Part shown: positions 8,994 through 16,624 of the stretch, in pieces
Layout: each line of letters opens with the position of its first letter
Position numbering within the stretch: the first letter of the stretch is position 1
IMG/VR virus record: IMGVR_UViG_3300042691_013498
Span: 1-34,238 of that record
Reading direction: 5' to 3' (one strand)
Length of the DNA stretch: 34,238 bases
Origin: a virus
Translations under genes and position numbers: made by a program
The notes under the pieces: generated by a model
Databases searched by the model: none
What the model was told of the DNA's origin: nothing
Seen by the model: only the letters and a program-made list of their open reading frames with translations

Positions 8994-10052
8994 TTATCCC
9001 TCAAGTTGACTGAACGACGCAGGGATTGAATATACTGACGCACCGCCGGTTTGGGTATACGCAATATTATTAAATAGTAAATACCCTTGCAATGTTGATC
9101 CTGTTGTTTCGGTATACGTTGTTCCATTGTATGTAACTTTATTCATTACAACTCCATTCCTTATGTCAGTCATTAAGGCTCCGCTAAAATTAACAGCTGT
9201 TCGTATTAATGGAGTTGTACCCGTGTTTGCCTTCATCATAATGTAATACTTACTTCCGGCAGTTATAGTCTGAGCAGAAGGAAATATTCCGTATATGTAG
9301 TTTTGGTTATGATCGCCATCAAGAGTAATTGTTGAAAGTGTAGTGCCAGCTGAATTTTTTAATATTATGTCGTAAAGACTACCTGCGTTAATGGTAACTG
9401 CGTAAATGCAAACGCCATACAGTGAAATGTCAGGCGTATTTACTGGGAGAGTAAGCGTTGTGCCAATTTCATTCACACCAGTTACAGCTGCTTCAGATCC
9501 GCTTGAAGACTGTAATCCTGTTCCATAATATTTAGTTCCATCATATAACCAAATCCCGCCGCCGGGCCGCACTGTAGCTGCAGACCAAACACCTGATATC
9601 CTTCCATGCGCTCCTCGTGTTTTTCCAGTTGTAGTGTTATTTACATTATTGAAAATATTTACAGATCCCGTGAATCCAGATACTGCATTTCTAATTACTA
9701 AGTAATATGCCGTACCTTTTGTCAGCGATGTTGTTGTTACTGTAGTAGTTGCAAAACCAGAGCCGGATGCAGGAGCTGTCCATGTCCCAGACGTTATAAA
9801 TGTACCATCAGGAAAACCTGTAGTTGCGTTTACGCCCTGTATGCCAACATCAAATGTATTAGGTGATGGAGCTGTGTTAATCGTATATTGAAAAACAATT
9901 GTGGTCACATTATGCGTAACTTGTGGCACATAATAAACGGCAACACCGCCATTACTACTAGTAATTGCTCCCGACGCGCCTCCAAAGTTTGCTGTAGAAA
10001 AACCATCTAGAGGCAACAATAATTTAGATGTAGGTACGTTTATTGTTGGCAT
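8994..10052 (-). CDS. Adhesin-like beta-sandwich protein, paralogue without inserted module
   Basis: 352 aa, starting in a TAATG overlap with the preceding gene. It has two beta-sandwich domains. The first, about residues 40-135, includes TFDVGIQGVNATTGFPDGTF and GTAYYLVIRNAVSGFTGSV. The second, about 195-300, includes DIILKNSAGTTLSTITLDGD and GSKYYIMMKANTGTTP. Both match the two domains of the 444-aa neighbour in order and spacing, so the two genes are tandem paralogues. The key difference is that here residues about 180-195 join the domains directly, whereas the neighbour carries an extra module of about 80 residues there. Jelly-roll-like architecture and position suggest receptor or glycan binding at the tail. 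No catalytic residues are obvious. Confidence 0.75.
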   Translation of the reverse strand: MPTINVPTSKLLLPLDGFSTANFGGASGAITSSNGGVAVYYVPQVTHNVTTIVFQYTINTAPSPNTFDVGIQGVNATTGFPDGTFITSGTWTAPASGSGFATTTVTTTSLTKGTAYYLVIRNAVSGFTGSVNIFNNVNNTTTGKTRGAHGRISGVWSAATVRPGGGIWLYDGTKYYGTGLQSSSGSEAAVTGVNEIGTTLTLPVNTPDISLYGVCIYAVTINAGSLYDIILKNSAGTTLSTITLDGDHNQNYIYGIFPSAQTITAGSKYYIMMKANTGTTPLIRTAVNFSGALMTDIRNGVVMNKVTYNGTTYTETTGSTLQGYLLFNNIAYTQTGGASVYSIPASFSQLEG

Positions 10053-11386
10053 TAACCTGAAAACCCTCCATCAAAAAATGAAGACCCGTTAATATATCCA
10101 CCTCCTCCACCACTGTCGTTGTATCTTATTCCACGTATTTGCAATCCAAATGTCGTATACATATTTGTATTTTCAACGATTGTAGCGCCATACTTGTATG
10201 CGTAATTTGTAATAAACGCTCCACTTGTTCTAATAAATTGACTATCGTAATCAAATACACGCCAATCTGTGGGAACAGCTGTAAATGTGCCAGTAAATGC
10301 TAATAAAAAGTAATATTTAGTATTTGGCTCTAACCAAATATCAGACGATGTTGCATTTTTAAAGTATGAAAATCCTACGCCCGATCCATTAAATCTGTCT
10401 GTGTCTAATGCCTCTATTGTGTTTAGTAGTGTTCCAGATGCATTGTATTGTTTTAATGAGAACGTCATGCCCGGATTAGTCAAGGTAAGAGATAGCGACA
10501 TGGAAAGTGCGTCTAATTTAATTGCTGGGTGATTTGCGTCTAATGTAAAAGCAAATCCGATTTCATCAGATTCATTAATACATGCAGTCATTGTGTGTGT
10601 GCCTGTACCCGCAGATCCAGCAGAAATTGCGGCACCGCCACGTGTAGCTGATAACGTTACATCAGTAGCTGATATTGTTTTTATGTAATAGGTAGTGTTG
10701 ATTGCAAAGTTAGTTGGCAATGTACCCGTCGTTGTCAATCGCACTGGACTGTCAATATTTAATGTGGCCGTGTTATATGTTGATGTAACGTTTGCACTGC
10801 CATTAGTAAATGTAACAGTAAATTGATAATTTGACTGTGCGCCCATTGCTGGTTGATCTAATGAATACCAGTTTGTGGCAGATCCATAAATTGGCTGAGA
10901 TGAACTTCCGGACACAGCTCTTACCCATGCGGACGCAACTCTAGTTGATGGCCGTAACATTCCTGCGTAATTTTGCGCTGTTGTTATTAAATAATGAAGA
11001 GATATATTTCCAGTAAATGATCCATTAGGAATAATAACTATGTAATAGAATTGCCCCATAGTTACTGAAACAGGATTGGTTAAAGTAAGTACATAATTAG
11101 ACGGAAAAGCTTGCGTTGAAAATGAAACCGTATTCTGCGTTGCTAAAAACGTGCCCGACGGAAGACCTCCACCACCAAAAGCTTGTATGCCAATGTCTAA
11201 ATTTGTAACAGCAGTAGTTACAGACGCAATTGGTATAACTACGCGAGTAATAGTCCCTGTAAACTCCGCAATAAATGGCATTGCTAATCCAGTTGTAGTA
11301 CCACTTATTGTTAATGCACTACGACTTTCATACGGCCTCTGATCAAAGCCCAATATAAATGAACAGTCGGCTGTAACTAATGCCAT
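10052..11386 (-). CDS. Adhesin-like beta-sandwich protein, paralogue carrying an inserted module
   Basis: 444 aa, starting at TAATG with the 89-aa gene. Domain 1, about residues 35-140, contains NLDIGIQAFGGGGLPSGTFL and GQFYYIVIIPNGSFTGNISL. Domain 2, about 280-380, contains MTFSLKQYNASGTLLNTIEA and NTKYYFLLAFTGT. Both align by eye with the downstream 352-aa protein. Residues about 188-269 (starting near TVTFTNGSANV, with INTTYYIKTISATDVTLS and a closing GTGTHTM) are absent from the paralogue and match the module found in the nozzle, adaptor and decoration proteins. The C-terminus is Gly rich (GGGGGYINGSSFFDGGFSG). Probably a tail-associated host-recognition protein; this is inferred from fold pattern and context. 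Confidence 0.75.
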   Translation of the reverse strand: MALVTADCSFILGFDQRPYESRSALTISGTTTGLAMPFIAEFTGTITRVVIPIASVTTAVTNLDIGIQAFGGGGLPSGTFLATQNTVSFSTQAFPSNYVLTLTNPVSVTMGQFYYIVIIPNGSFTGNISLHYLITTAQNYAGMLRPSTRVASAWVRAVSGSSSQPIYGSATNWYSLDQPAMGAQSNYQFTVTFTNGSANVTSTYNTATLNIDSPVRLTTTGTLPTNFAINTTYYIKTISATDVTLSATRGGAAISAGSAGTGTHTMTACINESDEIGFAFTLDANHPAIKLDALSMSLSLTLTNPGMTFSLKQYNASGTLLNTIEALDTDRFNGSGVGFSYFKNATSSDIWLEPNTKYYFLLAFTGTFTAVPTDWRVFDYDSQFIRTSGAFITNYAYKYGATIVENTNMYTTFGLQIRGIRYNDSGGGGGYINGSSFFDGGFSG

Positions 11387-11655
11387 TACACAATCCTGAC
11401 AATATTGCCATTAGGCTCAGCTAAATCAAACACAAACGTCTTACCTTCTATTAACGCACCACCAAAATGAGCGCAATAACAAACAATATATTTACGCAAG
11501 TTTTCAATAATTTCAGTGTCGTATAAGGCACAATCTTGATCTAATGTTTCCTCGCTGACATACTCAAGTGCAAGTCCGTCACTAAATATGACTGATATGC
11601 GCCCGTTATCTAATACGTTATACGAGGTTAATCCTAACTCATAATACTCATTCAT
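11386..11655 (-). CDS. Conserved-looking small protein of unknown function
   Basis: 89 aa, acidic, with two Cys in YIVCYCAHFGG. It starts in TAATG overlap with the holin-like gene and ends in TAATG overlap with the first adhesin-like gene. This tight coupling makes it very probably real. There is no signal peptide, membrane segment or recognised motif. Composition is that of a small soluble alpha/beta protein. It could be a fibre chaperone or a lysis-associated factor by position, but nothing in the sequence decides this. Confidence 0.65.
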   Translation of the reverse strand: MNEYYELGLTSYNVLDNGRISVIFSDGLALEYVSEETLDQDCALYDTEIIENLRKYIVCYCAHFGGALIEGKTFVFDLAEPNGNIVRIV

Positions 11656-11939
11656 TACTGACTAACCTTCTTAAGTGTGTTTTCAATTAATGTGTTAAAC
11701 GCTTGCACTGTACGCAAACCTAGTGTCCCAAGTAAAAAAGAAAGCCCAATCATTTGATGAGGCTGATCCCAACCTAATTGCTTGGCAACCATGGGCGTTA
11801 GATATATTGCGGAAGCTGTACCGGACAAAACGGTTATGATTCCTTGCATAATTGTTCTGATCTTTGGCCAGTCAGTTCCAATTACAGCGCCAATAAATCC
11901 AGCAAGCAGTTGATTCCAGTCAAAGTGCAACTTATCCAT
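11655..11939 (-). CDS. Holin-like membrane protein
   Basis: 94 aa from the ATG at 11939. This start is preferred over the upstream codon at 11966 because GAGGG lies about 7 bases before it and it reduces overlap with the preceding gene to 8 bases. Three hydrophobic segments are visible: about residues 11-21 (LLAGFIGAVIG), 32-53 (MQGIITVLSGTASAIYLTPM) and 64-80 (MIGLSFLLGTLGLRTV). A short polar N-terminus and a charged tail (IENTLKKVSQ) complete it. The pattern of a Gly/Ala-rich first helix, a YLTP turn and an FLLGTLGL last helix is common in phage holins that permeabilise the inner membrane to time lysis. It sits next to a second membrane protein. Holin identity is inferred. Confidence 0.65.
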   Translation of the reverse strand: MDKLHFDWNQLLAGFIGAVIGTDWPKIRTIMQGIITVLSGTASAIYLTPMVAKQLGWDQPHQMIGLSFLLGTLGLRTVQAFNTLIENTLKKVSQ

Positions 11940-12228
11940 TGAAGTCCCTCGTCGTTTCACTGACACGTTTCACCTCCGGCAATGTTACTGAAAACATTGG
12001 CAAAGCTGTATCTTGCCGCATGAAAAACGCAATCAACGCAGTTGCCATAGCAGGTATACCAGCACGGAGACCTTCTATGCTAGAAAGAAGTAGTGCTCTA
12101 GTCACCATTCCATAATTAGCATTATCTGAAATGTGAAATGCTTTCCAAGCTGCGTCAAACTCAGGTACCGCACTTGTCAAAAATGCAGCTAACATAATTA
12201 AAATTAAACGACCATATGCTATTTTCAT
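11932..12228 (-). CDS. Small membrane protein next to the holin-like gene
   Basis: 98 aa from the ATG at 12228, which overlaps the TGA of the adaptor gene (ATGA). The longer open frame to 12339 adds a tail that overlaps the adaptor and has no coupling signal. The N-terminus (MKIAYGRLILIMLAAFLTS) looks like a signal peptide or signal anchor. A second hydrophobic stretch lies near residues 55-70 (GIPAMATALIAFFM), followed by a soluble charged tail. Position next to a holin-like gene suggests an antiholin, a spanin subunit or a second holin component. No lipobox Cys is present, so an outer-membrane lipoprotein spanin is not supported. Function open. Confidence 0.65.
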   Translation of the reverse strand: MKIAYGRLILIMLAAFLTSAVPEFDAAWKAFHISDNANYGMVTRALLLSSIEGLRAGIPAMATALIAFFMRQDTALPMFSVTLPEVKRVSETTRDFNG

Positions 12229-13154
12229 TTTTGACTCTGTGGAATAGGAGGAACACCATATGGACACCCCGGCAACTTCAATGAAGTATCTTGTTGTGCC
12301 CATAATTGCATACGAGTAAGGTCGTACCAATCCTTCCAAAACGCACGGCCAACTAATGATGGGTCATCATAATTTTTAAATGCAAGTTTTCCAGCGACAT
12401 AAGCAGGTATCGCCTTAAGTAATATATCGTCGGGGGCAATACTTAATGTGACGGTTGATGTTGGATCAGTTGAAATTGTAGCTGGCATAACACCACCAGT
12501 AACTACTATGTCGATGGCTGATGTAGGTGCAGGGTACAAACCAATATTTGTATTTCCTGATCTATACCAATATGTCGGTGTTCCAGTAGTAGATGTGTAT
12601 CCTAAGTCGTAAGAACGCAACTCCATTTCACCGCAATGTATTAGTAAACTGCTTCCTATTTTGACTGTTAAAGGATGCCACAATAACTTATCCGCAAATG
12701 TAGTTACACGGGTGCTTGTGTTAATTGAAATAGAATCTTCGTTCCATACGCATGAACGTGCCATTTCCTTGGCTGCTTCATTAATATATGTACAAATTGT
12801 TTCATCACTAAAAACACTATTGCCAACAACTGTAAATGTTCCGCCTGTTCCACCAGTAGGTGTTAAACTTGCTGGCGCAACTCCAACAAGTTGAAATCCA
12901 GTACCGCTTAAATTAGTGGCTGAAACGGTGTAAGTTTTATTGGCAATGATGTTAGTTACCGTAGAGGTAATAAAACGTACTTGATCACCTACGGCTAAAG
13001 AGTTGACTGCTGATATCAATGGATTTCCAATAGAAACCGTAGCAGATGTTATTGGTAACCCAACGCCCGTGGCAAGTTCACCGACTACTGACGTGTTCGT
13101 TTCATTTAAAAGCTTTAAAGCTTCGTTTCGTAATTCGGTAAATCCTAGTGCCAT
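12225..13154 (-). CDS. Head-tail adaptor-like protein (P22 gp4-like) with an inserted beta module
   Basis: 309 aa, TAATG-coupled to the preceding adaptor. The N-terminus (MALGFTELRNEALKLLNETN) and the segment from residue 114 (VFSDETICTYINEAAKEMAR) together form the helix-loop-helix start typical of podovirus adaptor/head-completion proteins that bind the portal ring. They are separated by about 85-90 residues of a Gly/Thr-rich beta module (about 25-111; SLAVGDQVRF, NKTYTVSA, GTGFQLVG, GGTGGTFTV), the same type found in the nozzle and decoration proteins. The remainder has the beta-hairpin-rich middle (TPTYWYRSGNTNIGLYPAP) and Trp-rich C-terminal helix seen in adaptor-like proteins. Position right after capsid genes supports the role. 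Confidence 0.7.
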   Translation of the reverse strand: MALGFTELRNEALKLLNETNTSVVGELATGVGLPITSATVSIGNPLISAVNSLAVGDQVRFITSTVTNIIANKTYTVSATNLSGTGFQLVGVAPASLTPTGGTGGTFTVVGNSVFSDETICTYINEAAKEMARSCVWNEDSISINTSTRVTTFADKLLWHPLTVKIGSSLLIHCGEMELRSYDLGYTSTTGTPTYWYRSGNTNIGLYPAPTSAIDIVVTGGVMPATISTDPTSTVTLSIAPDDILLKAIPAYVAGKLAFKNYDDPSLVGRAFWKDWYDLTRMQLWAQQDTSLKLPGCPYGVPPIPQSQK

Positions 13155-13801
13155 TAGACTGCTCTCCGTGCATATGTTGCAGCATAAGATTCAACCTGAC
13201 CTAGTCGGTCTAAGTATTCTTGCTTGAACAATACTATCCCGTCTTTATCACGCATTTGTAATGCACGTGTAGATAGTACTAAATAAACTAAGCAGTCATG
13301 AGCTACATCTGGAAGTGGACACTCTGTTGTGTCAGTGTTGACTAAAGCTGTACCAGTAGTGTCATAAGCCCAGTTGTCGCCGGGTTGCGCGAAACCTTCT
13401 ACTAGGACTCCGTTAGTTACACTAATAGAAGGTATCGGAAAAAATGTAATGCGGTTCATGCCAGATATAACTGCTGCATCTGGAACCTGTTGTTCTGGTT
13501 GCGTTCTATATCGATCAACCATTTGATTGCTAAAATTAAACAGTTTTGGTTGCCAGTATTCACCTGACATATTCAATACTTTTAAAACTCTGATTTTGTA
13601 AATATCTGGTGCGCAGTAATCAGATTCTCCTGCAATCAGAGATAAATACCGACGGCCAACAAGACAGTCAGTACGTCTGGCTATCTCATTGGCCGATTCT
13701 AAAATGATGTAATCTAGGCCAAATGGATCAAGGTCCGCATCGGTGCCAAAATAGTTCCGACCCAGCATGCGTACTTTTTGTTTAATTTGACCTAGATTCA
13801 T
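13154..13801 (-). CDS. Head-tail adaptor/head-completion protein
   Basis: 215 aa. It begins with a helical segment (MNLGQIKQKVRMLGRNYFG) and LDYIILESANEIARRTDCLV, followed by strands (RYLSLIAGESDYCAPDIYKI, RVLKVLNMSGEYWQPKLF), a TFFPIPSISVTNGVLVEGFA hairpin, and a C-terminal helix ending in DRLGQVESYAATYARRAV. This helix-sheet-helix layout is characteristic of gp4-like podovirus adaptors that connect the portal with the nozzle. The following gene shares the layout, so the phage seems to encode two adaptor-like proteins in tandem. The gene starts 9 bases after the decoration gene and ends with a TAATG overlap. Confidence 0.7.
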   Translation of the reverse strand: MNLGQIKQKVRMLGRNYFGTDADLDPFGLDYIILESANEIARRTDCLVGRRYLSLIAGESDYCAPDIYKIRVLKVLNMSGEYWQPKLFNFSNQMVDRYRTQPEQQVPDAAVISGMNRITFFPIPSISVTNGVLVEGFAQPGDNWAYDTTGTALVNTDTTECPLPDVAHDCLVYLVLSTRALQMRDKDGIVLFKQEYLDRLGQVESYAATYARRAV

Positions 13802-13809
13802 ATCAACTC

Positions 13810-14661
13810 CTAGAAGGATGCTCCGTCACGTCCATTCTTAACGTAGGCGTTAAGAACAAGGAGGTCAGCTGCTGTTGCACCAGTTGAAGTAGTAACGTAT
13901 CGCACACGGTAATACGTCCTATTACTTGGGGCAATTGAAGCTTGTAACATCGCACCGGAACTACACTTGACAAAAGACGTAGTTGCAGCGCCAGCAGTAG
14001 CTAGTAATGAGGCAGCGATGTAAACGCCATTATAAGCTGCAGCTGGACCAAGTCCGATTGTAAATGTAGTTGCAGAAGGCACAGATGTAACAACATAAAC
14101 CTGACCAAGAGTAACTGCTGCTGCAGTAACGTTAGGTGGTCCAACTGCTAATGCTGTTCCAACTGCGTCAACAATTAACACGTCACCAACTGACAAGTTG
14201 TGGTTTGCACCAGCAGTTAATAAGCCTGTAGCAGCAGCAGTAGTTAACGTAATCGTAGATGCAGTGCCCGTAGTTGCGGTCAGTGTAGACTCACTAGCAC
14301 CTACTTGGAACCACGTACTGTTGTCACTAGATGCTTCAACAACCATGTTTACTGTTGTAGCTGTAGTAGCCTGTCGGACTTGTACAGCCGAATGCACATA
14401 CATCTGGTTGCGGTTATTATGGCCCCACAGTGTAAAAGCATTAGCAGCTGGTTGATCAGCTACAGCATTACCAATAAATACAGTTGCGTCTGCTACTGTA
14501 TTGGTGTAACCACCAAGCAGTAACGGTTGCGACCATCCATTAGTAGATGTTGCACCCTGAATACCAGCAACAGTCGATGATACAGAGGTGTCGTTAAATC
14601 CAACCTTAAGGCTCGATCCAGATCCTCCGCCAAACCTAAATTGAAGTTTTGCGTCACGCAT
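13810..14661 (-). CDS. Decoration/head-fibre-like protein with an inserted beta module
   Basis: 283 aa, immediately downstream of the major capsid gene, the usual place for a capsid decoration or head-fibre protein. The N-terminal part is Gly/Ser rich. Residues about 85-120 (YVHSAVQVRQATTATTVNM, VEASSDNSTWFQVGAS) and about 228-275 (FVKCSSGAMLQASI, YYRVRYVTTSTGATAADLLV) read as two halves of one discoidin-like beta-sandwich. Between them, about residues 128-226, lies a Thr/Ala/Gly-rich module (ANHNLSVGDVLIVDAVG, LGQVYVVTSVPSATTFTIGL) of the type repeated in other virion genes of this window. Role inferred from position and composition. Confidence 0.7.
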   Translation of the reverse strand: MRDAKLQFRFGGGSGSSLKVGFNDTSVSSTVAGIQGATSTNGWSQPLLLGGYTNTVADATVFIGNAVADQPAANAFTLWGHNNRNQMYVHSAVQVRQATTATTVNMVVEASSDNSTWFQVGASESTLTATTGTASTITLTTAAATGLLTAGANHNLSVGDVLIVDAVGTALAVGPPNVTAAAVTLGQVYVVTSVPSATTFTIGLGPAAAYNGVYIAASLLATAGAATTSFVKCSSGAMLQASIAPSNRTYYRVRYVTTSTGATAADLLVLNAYVKNGRDGASF

Positions 14662-14672
14662 TGTTTTTCTCC

Positions 14673-15731
14673 TTACTGAACCTTAACGTTGATACGGCCA
14701 ATAGCACGAACGTGAGGAATCCACAGACCACAGCCCCAATCAAAGAGGATGTTGTGCATGATTCCGTTTTCCTTAGATAAACCTAAGTACTGTGGCTTAA
14801 ATGGTCCAGACTGCCAACCAGTCACGTAACCGGATCCATAACGAACAGCATAAATCTGTGAAGTATTAGCGTTAGAACCGGAGACAGTGGAAATTGTAAG
14901 CGAGTTGGAAATGACTGGCGTGGAACCGTCAGCCTTACGACCAACAACACGAATGGTTGCATTCTTATACTTCTCAACAGGTCGATCAAAGCTGTCTTGA
15001 GTAATATCAAAACCTGCTCCAATACCCATTACACGAATGGCCATTTCAACCTGACGCTTAGTAAGCTCAGACATATAGAAGACAACACCATCACCGTCTG
15101 GCGTATTCATGTTGTCTAATAAACGCTGAATATCAGCGATCATTCGGTTTGCAGCGCCAATGCCCTGCGTAGATGTTGCTGTCCCGCTATTGACGAGAAG
15201 GTTACCAAGCGAGATGTCAGCTGTTGTATCAATAACCATTTCAGTTGGAATGTCATACTGGTTTGGGTTATTTAAACGATACGCAAGACCGGGGAATGCG
15301 TCAACGCTATTACCAGCAACGTTAGACGTTGGGTCGTTGTTGATAAATTTATCGTTAAAGTCATACGCAAAACCTTCCAAATACATCTGAACCTGTGCTT
15401 CAACAGGATCAATAATGTTATTTGGCTGATCAAGAAGAACGTGGTCCACCGTAATTTTATTACGGAGTAAGTACATCTGCTCTTCATACGACTTTGGCTT
15501 ACCCTTGACTGCGACTGGTTCGGAGTTAATACCCGTCCAGTTAGGCGTTGGGATACCACTGTTAACGTAACGCTGTCCAACTTGACGTAGCGATGGGGAT
15601 GTTGTGAATGGAATGTCCTTGATTGCATTCCATGTCTTGTGAAGACTCTTAGTAATCTCTTTTACGAGTGGATCATTGGAAAGGATTGCCTGATCCGCAA
15701 GAGTCAATGCACCATTAAAATCAATAGCCAT
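14673..15731 (-). CDS. Major capsid protein
   Basis: 352 aa. The gene follows the portal and scaffold genes in the canonical order. The N-terminal arm (MAIDFNGALTLADQAILSND) leads to a region resembling an HK97 E-loop (EPVAVKGKPKSYEEQMYLLR) and a spine-helix-like segment (IIDPVEAQVQMYLEGFAYDF). A DKFINNDPTS segment and the FPGLAYRLNN turn follow; similar sequences are common in HK97-fold phage capsid proteins. The C-terminal half carries the axial-domain pattern with a long helix (IGAANRMIADIQRLLDNM) and final strands (YLGLSKENGIMHNILFDWGC). Length fits a processed or unprocessed capsid protein without a delta domain, since a separate scaffold gene is present. Assembly forms the icosahedral shell. 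Confidence 0.88.
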   Translation of the reverse strand: MAIDFNGALTLADQAILSNDPLVKEITKSLHKTWNAIKDIPFTTSPSLRQVGQRYVNSGIPTPNWTGINSEPVAVKGKPKSYEEQMYLLRNKITVDHVLLDQPNNIIDPVEAQVQMYLEGFAYDFNDKFINNDPTSNVAGNSVDAFPGLAYRLNNPNQYDIPTEMVIDTTADISLGNLLVNSGTATSTQGIGAANRMIADIQRLLDNMNTPDGDGVVFYMSELTKRQVEMAIRVMGIGAGFDITQDSFDRPVEKYKNATIRVVGRKADGSTPVISNSLTISTVSGSNANTSQIYAVRYGSGYVTGWQSGPFKPQYLGLSKENGIMHNILFDWGCGLWIPHVRAIGRINVKVQ

Positions 15732-15742
15732 TGGTTTATTCC

Positions 15743-16624
15743 TTAGATGTTATTAACGTTCCTGCCGATACCTAGCATGCGAGAAATAGCTCCCATTGGA
15801 GATCCTAACTGCTTTGGTGGCGGAGGTGTAACTACGGGTTGTGCTGAGTAAGAAGTGTCAATTGGAGTTGGGATACTACGCTGTTGCGCAATTAATCCAG
15901 TCAACTCTGGCACTAGCGATTCAGCCAGATTAGCAATTTCATTATGAACAATTTGCGCAGCTTGAGTAGGAGGCAGTCCAGCATTAATTAAGTTATCAAC
16001 AATGCCCGGTGCCCGATTAGCATATGGATATTGCTCGAAAGCAACGCTCCTTTGCTGTGCAGTCATGTACGAATTCATTTGATTAACAAGTGAATCGTAC
16101 TTACCCTTTTGAATTTCTACTTCAGCTTGTGCTCTAGCAACTTCCGGATCCATAAAGCTGGTCTGAGCCATTTCCTCATACCGTTGCCTAATGTCAGCTT
16201 CACGTTGTTGAGCCTGTTGTTCTTGAAGTGCGCGTTGAACATCAGCAGCAGATTGATAGCCTTGGCTTTCAAACTGTTTGATTACATCTGCCCATTTATC
16301 ATAAGCCGATGCTTGCTCTCTGTTCGCCTTAGCTGCTTCATTTACTTCCCTGAACCGTTCATACGGAACATCTTGTGGAGTGTTCTGATTAGCTGCAAGG
16401 CTATCCATAATCCTTTGTCGGACCATGGTTTCAGGATCGATATCTGGTTCTACAAATTCGTCCAACCAACCTAAATCTGTTTCGGATTGTCCATCACTAT
16501 TCGAGCTATTTAACGCCATTGCGCTCGTAAGGTCTCCGGCGGAGAAACCACTATCAGAATTAAACCCATTGTCCATTGCCACTGCTGGTGAATCAGTGGT
16601 ACGCATCACCATCTCTTCGGACAT
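15743..16624 (-). CDS. Capsid scaffolding-like protein
   Basis: 293 aa, starting in a TAATG overlap with the portal gene and ending 12 bases before the capsid gene. It is acidic at the N-terminus (about residues 45-70, ETDLGWLDEFVEPDIDPETM), then Gln/Ala/Glu-rich and helical (about 90-195, with QRALQEQQAQQREADIRQRY), and ends in a Pro-rich linker (VTPPPPKQLG) with a short basic tail. This composition and the portal-scaffold-capsid gene order are typical of podovirus scaffolding proteins, which guide procapsid assembly and leave before DNA packaging. No protease motif is seen, so it is unlikely to be a fused protease-scaffold. Confidence 0.75.
   Translation of the reverse strand: MSEEMVMRTTDSPAVAMDNGFNSDSGFSAGDLTSAMALNSSNSDGQSETDLGWLDEFVEPDIDPETMVRQRIMDSLAANQNTPQDVPYERFREVNEAAKANREQASAYDKWADVIKQFESQGYQSAADVQRALQEQQAQQREADIRQRYEEMAQTSFMDPEVARAQAEVEIQKGKYDSLVNQMNSYMTAQQRSVAFEQYPYANRAPGIVDNLINAGLPPTQAAQIVHNEIANLAESLVPELTGLIAQQRSIPTPIDTSYSAQPVVTPPPPKQLGSPMGAISRMLGIGRNVNNI

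Noticed and set aside
12229-12339. N-terminal extension of the 98-aa membrane protein
   Set aside because: It would overlap the adaptor gene by over 100 bases and hide the signal-anchor start; the ATGA-coupled ATG at 12228 fits better.
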